DNA of 64,000 nucleotides from Pseudomonas sp. DG56-2 (GTDB lineage Bacteria; Pseudomonadota; Gammaproteobacteria; Pseudomonadales; Pseudomonadaceae): the NCBI RefSeq assembly GCF_004803755.1, contig NZ_CP032311.1:308501-372500 (forward strand), in the 5' to 3' direction. Within the stretch, counting starts at the first letter, position 1; each line of letters opens with the position of its first letter. Position numbers and translations under genes: made by a program. Positions 8,027 through 16,233 of this stretch are shown here, piece by piece. A model generated the notes under the pieces. The model was not told the origin of the DNA and did not search any database. It worked only from the letters and a program-made list of their open reading frames with translations.

Positions 8027-8788
8027 TCAATAGATGCTGAAAGGGAAGTACTTGTCGTTGATCTTCTTGTAAGTGCCGTCGGCAACGATTTCCTTCAGTG
8101 CAGCGTTCAGCTTGTTGCGCAGTTCGTTGTCACCTTTGCGCACAGCGATGCCGACCTTGTCGCTCTCGTTCACTGGCTCGCCTTTGAACTCGTAGTTCTT
8201 GCCGGCATCGGACTTCAGCCAGTCGTAGTTGGCGTATTTGTCGGCCAGCAGGGCGTCTACACGACCCGAGGTGAGGTCCAGGTAGGCGTTTTCCTGGGTG
8301 TCGTAGAGGTTGACCTTGAAGTTGCCGTCCATGCCGCCGTGATCGTCCAGCCAGATTGCTGCCTGGGTGGCGCGCTGGGTGCCCAGGGTCTTGCCTTTGA
8401 GCGACGCGTCGTCGGTTTTGAAATCGACGTTTTTCGGGGCGATGAACTGCTGTTTGTTCGAGTAGTACGGGTCGGTGAAGTCAACGGCTTGCTTGCGCTC
8501 GTCGGTGATCGACAGCGACGAGACGATGAAGTCGAACTTCTTGGCGTTCAGGGCTGGAATGATGCCATCCCAATCGGAGGTGACGACTTCGCATTCAGCC
8601 TTCATCTTGGCGCACAGGGCGTCGCCGATGTCTTTGTCGAAACCTACGACCTGGCCACTGGCATCCTTGTTGTTGAACGGCGGGTAGGCCGCTTCGATGC
8701 CCATCTTCAGTTTCTCGGCAGCCATTGCATTGGCCGAGAACACCAGCGTGGCGGCAGCGGCCAGGAGGAATTTCTTATAGTTCTGCAT
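8027..8788 (-). CDS. Periplasmic lysine/arginine/ornithine/histidine-type binding protein
   Basis: A 253-residue class F substrate-binding protein. It has a cleavable signal peptide (MQNYKKFLLAAAATLVFSAN, cleavage after AMA), then KLKMGIEAAYPPFN and FDFIVSSLSITDERKQAVDF, the amino-acid contact regions of the HisJ/ArgT/AotJ group. Two cysteines (CAKMKAEC) form the disulfide typical of this group. GGAG lies eight bases before the ATG at 8788; the upstream extension of the frame is discarded. It sits between the ATPase and permease genes in a four-gene operon. Confidence 0.88.
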   Translation of the reverse strand: MQNYKKFLLAAAATLVFSANAMAAEKLKMGIEAAYPPFNNKDASGQVVGFDKDIGDALCAKMKAECEVVTSDWDGIIPALNAKKFDFIVSSLSITDERKQAVDFTDPYYSNKQQFIAPKNVDFKTDDASLKGKTLGTQRATQAAIWLDDHGGMDGNFKVNLYDTQENAYLDLTSGRVDALLADKYANYDWLKSDAGKNYEFKGEPVNESDKVGIAVRKGDNELRNKLNAALKEIVADGTYKKINDKYFPFSIY

Positions 8789-8801
8789 GCGTGTTGCTCC
8801 G

Positions 8802-9575
8802 TTAGCGGTTGCTGGACATGAATTGTTTACAACGCGCCGAGGTCGGGTTTTCGAAAACCTGCTGCGGCGTTCCCTGCTCTTCGACCAACCCTTGGTGCAG
8901 GAAGACAACTTCACTGGACACCTGGCGGGCGAAGCCCATTTCGTGTGTAACCAGTAGCATGGTACGGCCTTCTTCGGCGAGGGCACGGATAACGTTAAGC
9001 ACTTCCTGGACCATTTCCGGATCCAGCGCCGAGGTCGGTTCGTCGAACAGTATGACCTTGGGTTTCATTGCCAGCGTGCGGGCAATGGCTGCGCGCTGCT
9101 GCTGGCCGCCGGAAAGTTCGGCCGGGTAGCTGTGGCGCTTGTTGTGGATCCCCACTTTGTTGAGCAGTGCTTCGGCATGCTCGATGGCCTCGGCCTTGCT
9201 TTGGCCGAGCACGCGCCGGGGCGCCTCGATGATGTTGTCGAGGATACTCATGTGCGGCCACAGGTTGAAATTCTGGAACACGAAGCCGATCTCGCTGCGC
9301 AGGCGATTGATCTGCTTGTTGTCGGCGGCTACCAGGTCGCCGTTTTTTGCGGCTTTCAAACGCAGCTCTTCACCAGCGACCAGGATCTGCCCCTGGTGCG
9401 GGTTTTCCAGCAGGTTGATGCAGCGCAGCAGAGTGGACTTGCCGGAGCCGGAGGATCCCAGGATCGAGATCACATCGCCATCGCGGGCGGTCAGCGAGAT
9501 GCCCTTGAGGATCTCCTGGTCGCCGTAGCGTTTGTGCAGGTTGCGGATTTCCAGCGCGGGCGTGGCCTCAGCCAT
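8802..9575 (-). CDS. Amino-acid ABC transporter ATPase (HisP type)
   Basis: A 257-residue ATP-binding subunit with Walker A GSSGSGKST near residue 37, Q loop FVFQNFNLWPH, ABC signature LSGGQQQRAAIAR, Walker B VILFDEPTSALDPE and H-loop VTHEM. The insertion AAKNGDLVAADNKQINRLRS before the Q loop is typical of HisP. First gene of the operon ATPase-binding protein-HisQ-HisM; it would power uptake of basic amino acids. It is divergent from gabP across a 610-bp region. Confidence 0.9.
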   Translation of the reverse strand: MAEATPALEIRNLHKRYGDQEILKGISLTARDGDVISILGSSGSGKSTLLRCINLLENPHQGQILVAGEELRLKAAKNGDLVAADNKQINRLRSEIGFVFQNFNLWPHMSILDNIIEAPRRVLGQSKAEAIEHAEALLNKVGIHNKRHSYPAELSGGQQQRAAIARTLAMKPKVILFDEPTSALDPEMVQEVLNVIRALAEEGRTMLLVTHEMGFARQVSSEVVFLHQGLVEEQGTPQQVFENPTSARCKQFMSSNR

Positions 9576-10185
9576 GTGCGGTCCTCATGTGTTCTGGTGC
9601 GCTCCTGCTTGTTGGCGGCCTTCCTGGCTGCGCCAAGCTAGCATAGCGGCGGAATGACAGCCAACAAGGTCGGGAGGGGCAAGCAGTTGCCAAGAGGGCA
9701 AGTGTCGCATCGCTGCAGCGGACTGTCGCGCCGATGACCACTTCCCTCGTTTCCAGGGCCGGAGCCTTGATGAAAAAAGGCGCGATGGTGCCAGTTTTGG
9801 CCGGTGCTGGAAAGTCGTTTCTGACCTTGGGCACAGCTTTGGCGCGTAACTGCGGCAAATGGTTGCGCCTGTGGGTTGCGCCTTTTTGCGCAAAAAATGT
9901 GCGCGAGGTGTTACCGCCGATGGGTTTTGGTGCACCCGGGTATTTGTAAGTGGGTATTTCAGTAATCGTGTTTTTCCGTTGTGATTTGATGGCCTTTCGG
10001 TCATGTCTTGGCAGCAAAGACATGGAGCCCTTTATTTCCGCGGCCTGAGCAGTTGCGGCTACGAACGGTCATGTCGCTGGCGCATTTATTGCCTTATCCA
10101 CCACCAACAGGATGTAGCACGCTTTGCGAAGTGTGCGCCTGACGAAATCAGGATGTAGAAAGCCACTCCCTTCAAAGGTAGTTTT
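9576..10185. promoter_or_regulatory. Divergent control region between the ABC operon and gabP
   Basis: No convincing gene in 610 bases. Near gabP the ten-base sequence CAGGATGTAG occurs twice in direct orientation (10108-10117 and 10149-10158), 41 bases apart, within 80 bases of the gabP start. A short imperfect hairpin (GCAC/GTGC) lies between them. The repeats could be regulator half-sites; no regulator is indicated. Confidence 0.4.
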
Positions 10186-11580
10186 ATGAGCGGTACGCAC
10201 AATTCCAATGACCTCGCTCAGGGGCTCAAACAACGGCATGTCACCATGCTGTCTATTGCGGGTGTAATCGGTGCTGGTTTGTTCGTGGGTTCTGGCCATG
10301 CCATCGCCCAGGCAGGTCCCGCGGTATTGCTGGCTTATGCTGCTGCCGGCACGTTGGTGATTCTGGTGATGCGCATGCTGGCCGAGATGGCCATTGCTTC
10401 CCCGGACACCGGATCGTTTTCCACCTATGCCGACAGGGCTATCGGCCATTGGGCAGGTTTTACCATTGGTTGGCTGTACTGGTGGTTCTGGGTGCTGGTG
10501 ATTCCGCTGGAGGCCAACGCCGCCGCAACCATTCTGCATGCCTGGTTCCCTGACGTAGGTATCTGGGTATTTACCCTGGTCATCACCTTACTGCTGACCG
10601 CTACCAACCTGTTCAGCGTGAAGAACTACGGTGAATTCGAGTTCTGGTTCGCCTTGCTCAAAGTGGTCGCGATCATTGGCTTCATCATTCTTGGCCTGGC
10701 AGCGGTGTTCGGCTTCCTGCCTAACAGCCAGGTCAGCGGCGTCAGCCATCTGTTCGACACTCAAGGCTTCATGCCTAATGGCCTCGGCGCGGTACTGGCG
10801 GCAATGCTCACCACCATGTTCTCGTTCATGGGTACCGAGATCGTCACTATTGCTGCCGCCGAGTCCAAGGACCCAGGCAAGCAGATCACCAAGGCCACCA
10901 ATTCTGTGATCTGGCGGATCTTCCTGTTCTATCTCGTGTCGATCTTCCTGGTGGTGGCACTGGTGCCATGGAACCACAGCGACTTGGCCGAAGTGGGTTC
11001 GTACCAGACCGTGCTGAACCTGATGGGCATCCCTAATGCCAAGCTGATCGTCGATATCGTTGTCTTGATCGCAGTAACCAGCTGCCTGAACTCGGCGCTT
11101 TACACTTCTTCGCGCATGCTCTTCTCCCTGAGCAAGCGTGGTGATGCCCCGGCCATGGCCCAGCGCACCACTTCCAGCGGCACCCCGTACGTTGCTGTGG
11201 TGCTGTCGACTGCGGCGGCATTTCTGACTGTGTTTGCCAACTATGTGGCCCCTGCTGCGGTGTTCGAGTTCTTGCTGGCAAGCTCCGGCGCTATTGCCTT
11301 GCTGGTGTATCTGGTGATCGCAGTATCGCAACTGCGCATGCGTCGCCAGCGTATGGCGCGTGGCGAGAAAATCGCGTTCAAGATGTGGCTGTTCCCGGGC
11401 CTGACCTGGGCGACCATCGCTTTCATCGTGGGCATTCTTACCGTGATGCTGATCCGTCCGGATCACCGTATCGAAATCGTTGCCACCGGCTTGCTGTCCA
11501 TAGCTGTGGTAGCGGCGGGCCTGCTGGTGGCGCGCAAGCGCAAGGCCGAGGCGGCTGGGCGTGCGGTGCTCAGCAACTGA
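10186..11580 (+). CDS. gabP: GABA permease, APC superfamily
   Basis: A 464-residue amino acid transporter with twelve predicted membrane helices. Helix 1 carries the substrate-binding GVIGAGLFVGSG motif and helix 6 region shows FSFMGTEIVTIAAAES, both typical of the amino acid transporter (AAT) family. Overall sequence, including VPWNHSDLAEVGSYQTVL and SSRMLFSLSKRGDAP, resembles Pseudomonas GabP. It would import 4-aminobutyrate by proton symport. An AAAGG site precedes the ATG at 10186. A strong hairpin terminator follows. Related permeases take proline or other amino acids, so substrate is somewhat uncertain. Confidence 0.8.
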   Translation: MSGTHNSNDLAQGLKQRHVTMLSIAGVIGAGLFVGSGHAIAQAGPAVLLAYAAAGTLVILVMRMLAEMAIASPDTGSFSTYADRAIGHWAGFTIGWLYWWFWVLVIPLEANAAATILHAWFPDVGIWVFTLVITLLLTATNLFSVKNYGEFEFWFALLKVVAIIGFIILGLAAVFGFLPNSQVSGVSHLFDTQGFMPNGLGAVLAAMLTTMFSFMGTEIVTIAAAESKDPGKQITKATNSVIWRIFLFYLVSIFLVVALVPWNHSDLAEVGSYQTVLNLMGIPNAKLIVDIVVLIAVTSCLNSALYTSSRMLFSLSKRGDAPAMAQRTTSSGTPYVAVVLSTAAAFLTVFANYVAPAAVFEFLLASSGAIALLVYLVIAVSQLRMRRQRMARGEKIAFKMWLFPGLTWATIAFIVGILTVMLIRPDHRIEIVATGLLSIAVVAAGLLVARKRKAEAAGRAVLSN

Positions 11581-11594
11581 TTCAGCTGGCATGT

Positions 11595-11630
11595 AAAAAG
11601 GCCGCGATCTGAACAGATCGCGGCCTTTTT
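11595..11630. terminator. Bidirectional terminator after gabP
   Basis: AAAAAGGCCGCGATCT and its exact complement form a 16-bp stem around a GAAC loop, with A and T runs at both ends. It separates the convergent gabP and the gene at 11684-12124 and should stop transcription from both sides. Confidence 0.95.
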
Positions 11631-11683
11631 ATTGGGCATTGCACGCAGGCTTGTGGCGGCCTTATCGCGAGCAGGCCCGAGTG

Positions 11684-12124
11684 TTAGCCATACATTTTCT
11701 GCTGGGTCTTGGCCACGGCTTCAGAGGCAGAAATGTAGGCTTGCTGGAACTCGTCACTTTCCAGCCAGGCCATGGTGGTGGCTTCGTCGGCGCCATCCAG
11801 CCATTGGCGGTAGGCCGTGAAGACCATGACGATGTAGTCGGTGGCGTGTTCTTCCTTGTGGCCTTTGAGTACCAGGGCCAGCAGTGGGTCGACCAGGAAC
11901 ACCGAAATCAACGAAACAAGCCCGTCTTCCTGGGCTTGTTTCATTTTTTCGAACAGCGCGGTGTAGCTGCCCGAGTCCATGGCCTTGTTAAATACCTGCT
12001 CGACGCTGGCGCTGGAGCTTTCGCCGCTGCTCTTCACTGCCTGGCCACTACGCACCATGCGGTTTTCACGAGCCTTGTTGGCGGCGCGCTTGGCGCGTTT
12101 CTGCTGCTTGCTGTTAGAGGCCAT
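11684..12124 (-). CDS. Conserved hypothetical protein with basic N-terminus
   Basis: A 146-residue protein starting MASNSKQQKRAKRAANKARE, with a strongly basic first 30 residues that could bind nucleic acid, followed by an acidic helical domain (VFNKAMDSGSYTALFEKMKQ, HKEEHATDYIVMVFTAYRQW). The ATG at 12124 has AGGA upstream; an in-frame TTG at 12142 is less likely. No signal peptide or membrane segment is visible. I know it only as a conserved Pseudomonas protein of unknown function. It follows ppk2 on the same strand with a 78-base gap. Confidence 0.65.
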   Translation of the reverse strand: MASNSKQQKRAKRAANKARENRMVRSGQAVKSSGESSSASVEQVFNKAMDSGSYTALFEKMKQAQEDGLVSLISVFLVDPLLALVLKGHKEEHATDYIVMVFTAYRQWLDGADEATTMAWLESDEFQQAYISASEAVAKTQQKMYG

Positions 12125-12202
12125 CGGTGAATCCTGAGTCAAAAAATTTTGCGTATTGAAGCCTAGTTGGCAAAGAAACCCAAGTGTATCCGACGGCCTC
12201 GC

Positions 12203-13240
12203 TCAGGCAGGCTGTACCAGCTCGCCACGGTCTTCCTCGGCATGCACCCGCGCCGCACGCTCAACCAGCAGCGGATCAGGCTGGTGGGCCACGCGCAGGT
12301 CCTTGCCGGGATAGTCCAGCGAATGCAGGAAGTGGCGTATGCAGTTGATGCGCGCACGCTTCTTGTCGTCGGACTTGATGACCGTCCATGGCGCATCAGC
12401 GGTGTCGGTGTGGAAGAACATCGCTTCCTTGGCAGCGGTGTATTCGTCCCACTTGTCCAGCGACTTGATATCGATGGGCGACAGCTTCCAATGCTTGAGC
12501 GGGTCGTCACGACGCGAGATGAAGCGGCGCAGTTGCTCTTCGCGGTTTACCGAGAACCAGTACTTGAACAGCAGAATGCCGGAATTGCACAGCATGCGTT
12601 CCAGGTCGGGGGCCTGGCGCATGAACTCGAGGTATTGCAGCGGCGAGCAGAAGTCCATCACCCGCTCGACACCGGCGCGGTTGTACCAGGAGCGGTCGAA
12701 GAAGACCATTTCACCGGCGGTGGGCAAATGCTGGATGTAGCGCTGAAAGTACCACTGGCCCTTTTCCTGTTCGGAAGGCTTCTCCAGGGCAACGATACGT
12801 GCGCCGCGCGGGTTCAGGTGCTCCATGAAGCGTTTGATCGTGCCGCCTTTACCCGCTGCGTCCCGTCCTTCGAACAGTACGACGATACGCTGGCCGGTTT
12901 CCTTGGCCCAGCTCTGCACCTTGAGCAGTTCGATCTGCAAATCGTGCTTGGCCTTATCGTATTCTCCCCGGCGCATACGCGTGCGGTAGGGGTAACTGGC
13001 CGGTAGCTTCGCTGCGGTGCTGTCTTCGTTGGAGCCGCGTGGGGCGGACGCGACCTTGAGAGCGGCAGGTTGCTGGCTGATCGCGACGATTTCGCTTTCA
13101 GCGGCTGCTACGGCTGGTTTGCGGGTGGTGCGCGCGCGCCGTGGGCGTGGGGTTGCAGGCTTGGCCGGGGTGGGGCTGGTGTTGGCCGAAGTATCTGGGG
13201 TCGGCACGGGCAGAGGCAGGGCTGTGGATTCTTCGCTCAT
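12203..13240 (-). CDS. ppk2: Polyphosphate kinase 2
   Basis: A 345-residue class I PPK2 that transfers phosphate between polyphosphate and nucleotides, favouring GDP or ADP phosphorylation at the expense of polyphosphate. The first 80 residues are a low-complexity Pro/Thr/Ala/Arg-rich extension. The catalytic domain follows: Walker A FEGRDAAGKGGTIKR near residue 123, the lid and Walker B region FFDRSWYNRAGVERVMDF near 180, and SRRDDPLKHWKLSPID. It is the last core gene before the tRNA-Phe insertion. Confidence 0.93.
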   Translation of the reverse strand: MSEESTALPLPVPTPDTSANTSPTPAKPATPRPRRARTTRKPAVAAAESEIVAISQQPAALKVASAPRGSNEDSTAAKLPASYPYRTRMRRGEYDKAKHDLQIELLKVQSWAKETGQRIVVLFEGRDAAGKGGTIKRFMEHLNPRGARIVALEKPSEQEKGQWYFQRYIQHLPTAGEMVFFDRSWYNRAGVERVMDFCSPLQYLEFMRQAPDLERMLCNSGILLFKYWFSVNREEQLRRFISRRDDPLKHWKLSPIDIKSLDKWDEYTAAKEAMFFHTDTADAPWTVIKSDDKKRARINCIRHFLHSLDYPGKDLRVAHQPDPLLVERAARVHAEEDRGELVQPA

Positions 13241-13491
13241 GTAGGTGGGCCTGTTGGTTTTTTCGAATTTCCACCAAATAGCATACGAGGGTGCGGCGAG
13301 AAGGTACTGATGTTGGTCAAAAGCCTTGGGGGTTCTCGCCCAAACCTAAAGTTTCAGCCGCGTTGAAGCGACGAGTGCGCAACCCCGTTGTTCCATTGAG
13401 GGCTTAAGGTGTGCAGGCGGTATGCGCCGGTCGGCTTGTAGCTGCGGCGTGAGTTGGGCTAATCAGGAAAGGGGCGGGAATTTCAGGCAAT

Positions 13492-13519
13492 AAAAAACCC
13501 GCTCGAAGGCGGGTTTTTT
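13492..13519. terminator. Terminator, probably the original tRNA-Phe terminator
   Basis: AAAAAACCCGC and GCGGGTTTTTT form an 11-bp stem with a six-base loop. It lies 40 bases past the displaced 3' end of tRNA-Phe (13561) on the minus strand, where the native tRNA terminator would be before an insertion. The rest of 13241-13560 shows no gene. Confidence 0.8.
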
Positions 13520-13560
13520 ATGTGTTTCAGATGATGCTGACACCACCTGAAAGCGAAAGG

Positions 13561-13604
13561 TGGTACCCAGAGACGGAATCGAACCGCCGACACGGGATTT
13601 TCAA
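13561..13604 (-). repeat. Displaced copy of the tRNA-Phe 3' end (att-like repeat)
   Basis: Bases 13566-13596 are identical to 18460-18490, the 3' half of tRNA-Phe (31 bases including the whole T arm). The match continues with one missing G (ATTTTCAA, 13597-13604 with 18492-18499) and then stops. One mismatch lies on the acceptor side (A at 13565). The copy has the same orientation as the intact tRNA, as expected for the distal attachment site of an element integrated in the tRNA 3' end. Confidence 0.85.
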
Positions 13605-13812
13605 AACCTGTGAAAGTCCTTACCCGTTTGGCAAACGGCTGGTTTTCCTGGGCCTATCTCAAAGACGGGGCGGTAAACACCGGCCAGAAACGGGCCAGAT
13701 GGCTTGAAAGTGTTCCGTACGGTCCGGAGGAGCACCGGAGCGGGGTGAGCTGATTGCCGCTGCGTTTCCATGCACCGCGCGCACCGCGTGACTTTTGAGC
13801 CAGCAAGAAATG

Positions 13813-14811
13813 CTATTCCAGTTGGTAGTACAGGGCCTGAAAATTGGTGGTGAATTCTGGAATGAGCTCTTTGAGGCGGCTGTAAGGGTTCTCGTCAAAG
13901 AAAAAAATGATGACCTCGCTTTCTCTCACTCCCTTGTTTGAAAGCTTGCCAGGCTTTAAGTCGTAAGGCTTGCTGATGTTTGCTGCTAGCTTGCGCAGTG
14001 CTTGTAGGCGCCGTTTTTTGTGGGCAGCAATGTCAAGACCGTCCTTGGGGACAGCAGCGTACTGGTTGATGCGTAGGTAGGTTCTCCCGGAGCGGGAGTC
14101 AACTCTCCAAAACAACGTTTCGTTTTTTTCCTCGTAGTAGTTCTTTCGTTGGCAAAAATCTAGCTGAGTCCATGGGGAACCGTTTTTATTTACCCCTTTC
14201 TTGAATTTCAAACAAGCATCACTGCCCTTCAATTGCTCATAGAGTTCACCGATGAAGTGTCGTTGGCCTATGGCGCTTTTGAACGCGTCAGGACACGAAG
14301 CCGCTAGGTTTTTTAGGGCTTCTTCTTCCTTGGAAATCCAATTGTCCTTTAGAAAAGCGCAGTATTGATGAATGATTGGATGGAAGTTAGCTAAGAAGCT
14401 AACGGTATTATAAAAGTCATGGGCGGAGATGAGCTCATACTTCCCTAAGCTCTGTCGTTCCAATGTGTCGATATAGCCGATTTTGAAGTAAATATATTTG
14501 TAACAGTCGGGGAAGCGTTTTTGGTAAGTGTTAAGTTGATCTGAGTGAATGGTTGATGAAGTTTTATTCTCAAATAAAATATTGCGGCGCTCGTCGTTCA
14601 CGTCAAAGCTCAGCATTAAATCAACACTGCCGGACTGTAATTTTGAGTGAATGTTAACGGGCGTTTCGCCCTCTTTGGTGAACCCCAAAGCATTGAACAC
14701 ATGTGAGCGATATAGGCTGATGTCCGGATTTTCATCCAGTTCTTTGAAGAACCAAGCTAGGAAGGCATCTGTACTGAGTTCCTTGCTGGCATATTCGAAT
14801 AAATTGTTCAA
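13813..14811 (-). CDS. PD-(D/E)XK nuclease superfamily protein (PDDEXK_4-like)
   Basis: About 332 residues if read from the TTG at 14811, giving MNNLFEYASKELSTDAFLAW, a typical start of the PDDEXK_4 family; another TTG at 14841 adds ten residues, and neither has a clear ribosome-binding site. The nuclease core is visible as SVDLMLSF (Asp64), LFENKTSS (Glu81-x-Lys83) and SDQLNTYQKRF (Gln92 and Tyr96). It probably cuts DNA with a divalent metal. Substrate unknown. It is the gene nearest the distal att repeat and converges with no neighbour; the A+T-rich codon use sets it apart from core genes. Confidence 0.7.
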   Translation of the reverse strand: MNNLFEYASKELSTDAFLAWFFKELDENPDISLYRSHVFNALGFTKEGETPVNIHSKLQSGSVDLMLSFDVNDERRNILFENKTSSTIHSDQLNTYQKRFPDCYKYIYFKIGYIDTLERQSLGKYELISAHDFYNTVSFLANFHPIIHQYCAFLKDNWISKEEEALKNLAASCPDAFKSAIGQRHFIGELYEQLKGSDACLKFKKGVNKNGSPWTQLDFCQRKNYYEEKNETLFWRVDSRSGRTYLRINQYAAVPKDGLDIAAHKKRRLQALRKLAANISKPYDLKPGKLSNKGVRESEVIIFFFDENPYSRLKELIPEFTTNFQALYYQLE

Positions 14812-14936
14812 TGTCAGGGTCCATGCGCAATGGTACGTCAACGGTGAAGGCTAGGAAAGGAGCCAAGCCTCAGGAATGTGTAGTCAGCGATCGGATTATG
14901 AGTTTTGTACATAATGATCCGAGGGCACTTAATGCA

Positions 14937-15497
14937 CTATTTCTTTGTATACTGGTCTTTTACGGGGACCCAGCGGAGATTAGGGAATATTTCTTCCAGA
15001 ATTGTTGTAAGCGAATCGAAAGTGGTCACTGAGTGTTCGACGCCTGTAGCACAATAAGCCGTGAAGCGGTGGCAGTTGTTGAAAATTAAATTGTATCCGC
15101 TTTTATTGCCCACTGCGGCACTAGCTCTATCAGAGATTTCCGGGCTGCTAATTATTTTTCCATTGGAATAGGCGGCATAAAGGGTTATGCCCGTTCGAAG
15201 TCCATGGGAGTTCATAAAGGCGTGTGGAGTGACTTTTTTAATTTTTCCGTCACCGTTTCGCTCTACAATTCGATTATTTTGTCCAATATATATTCCCGTG
15301 TGATCTGCAAAGCTTCCCGCAAGGTCACAGACGACTATGCAGCCCGGTACAAGATCGGCCTCTTTGCCCAAGCCTGCACAGATGAATGTTTTTGCAAGGC
15401 TTCGCTCCGTTCGCTTTGTTGAAGTAAATTTGAATGTTGGATTAATAGTGGTGCGGATGCTTGGAACTAATAAGGTTTTAAAAATTTTTCCCAGCAT
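14937..15497 (-). CDS. LRAT/NlpC-P60-like papain-fold protein
   Basis: A 186-residue protein whose core resembles the lecithin:retinol acyltransferase (LRAT) branch of the NlpC/P60 superfamily. His66 lies in DHTGIYIG and the candidate catalytic Cys142 in NNCHRFTAYCATG, the circularly permuted His-then-Cys order of that branch. An aspartate-rich stretch PGCIVVCDLAG precedes the His motif. Such enzymes act as acyltransferases, thioesterases or amidases on lipids or modified proteins. No signal peptide is evident. Start at 15497 with AGGG upstream. It lies between the nuclease and the ATPase genes of the island. Function there is unknown. Confidence 0.65.
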   Translation of the reverse strand: MLGKIFKTLLVPSIRTTINPTFKFTSTKRTERSLAKTFICAGLGKEADLVPGCIVVCDLAGSFADHTGIYIGQNNRIVERNGDGKIKKVTPHAFMNSHGLRTGITLYAAYSNGKIISSPEISDRASAAVGNKSGYNLIFNNCHRFTAYCATGVEHSVTTFDSLTTILEEIFPNLRWVPVKDQYTKK

Positions 15498-16233
15498 TTT
15501 CTGTCCCTAAAAAGCTGTGATCGATATGTACTCTATGGCGAAGCTTATGGCACCGATAATCATGCTGCCATCATTATGATATCGCAAGATCTATCGTTCT
15601 TTTGGGCAGTTTTAGGGGCATCTCACTTCTCTTTCTCTCCGCTGAGTCTCTTCTGGCTTATGGAGGCTACCTTGCTACAGGAGAAAGGTACGCTGGTCAC
15701 CAGATGCCAGCGCGACCAGTCCATGCTGACTACGGATCTTTAGATCAGTCTCACTGGAGTATTGGGGGCCATATGTATCTTTAGCTACCGTTGTCGTCTT
15801 TAAGGCAGGTCAATAAAACGGTCTGCAATGGAAAAAATAATATAACGGTGGCAATTCAATGTAAGAGGCTTTTAAAGCCTGTAAGCAATAAAGCTGATCA
15901 GGAGGCATTTGCAGGCATGCAGTTCGTAAAAGGTAATTTTCCGTAGTCGTCACAAATTCAAGTTACACACCAGGAGCTTGAGAGATCACGAGAGAAGCTG
16001 GCACACATTTTTGTTTAATGATAACGATCTCCCTCAGCTTGGGTCACTAACTAAGCAGAGGTGTACACTTTACTGAAAAATTTCCTACACCGCTAAGCCA
16101 CAGTCCGCTTTTGGCTGCTTTCTGCCTGTGGTGAGAGGCAGAAAACGACCAGAAGCGGTCATCGTCGAGAGCAGTCTCCGATCGCGGCTTCTAGCGTCTG
16201 CCCCAGGGTGACAGAGTCAGGTTAACCGGCAGG
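15498..16233. other. Gene-poor stretch inside the island
   Basis: No ORF here shows a believable protein or ribosome-binding site; a 60-codon reading frame at 15602-15784 looks random. The stretch is A+T rich in its first half. The second half holds the nested palindrome listed separately. The promoter for the LRAT-like gene should lie just above 15497. Confidence 0.4.
16105..16158. repeat. Nested palindromic element
   Basis: CCGCTTTTGG (16105-16114) pairs with CCAGAAGCGG (16149-16158) with one G-U pair, and inside it TTTCTGCCT (16119-16127) pairs perfectly with AGGCAGAAA (16136-16144). A related but decayed sequence containing CCAAAAACGA and AAGGCAGGTTTTGGTCG lies at 17942-17980. I recall this type of sequence as dispersed in Pseudomonas genomes; it may be a short repetitive element or serve as terminator of the ATPase gene. 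Confidence 0.5.

Noticed and set aside
9877..9898. TTGCGC/GCGCAA hairpin as a terminator
   Set aside because: No T tract follows on either strand in the right position and there is no gene end nearby.
9568..10023. Minus-strand ORF of 151 codons upstream of the ABC operon
   Set aside because: The composition is Arg/Pro/Ser-rich as in random G+C-rich sequence, it has no homology that I recognise, and it covers the promoter region of two divergent genes.
13522..13707. Small ORF reading through the partial tRNA (ETESNRRHG)
   Set aside because: It is the familiar spurious translation of a tRNA-derived sequence and has no ribosome-binding site.
15602..15784. 60-codon ORF inside the island
   Set aside because: No ribosome-binding site and random-looking composition; too weak to call.
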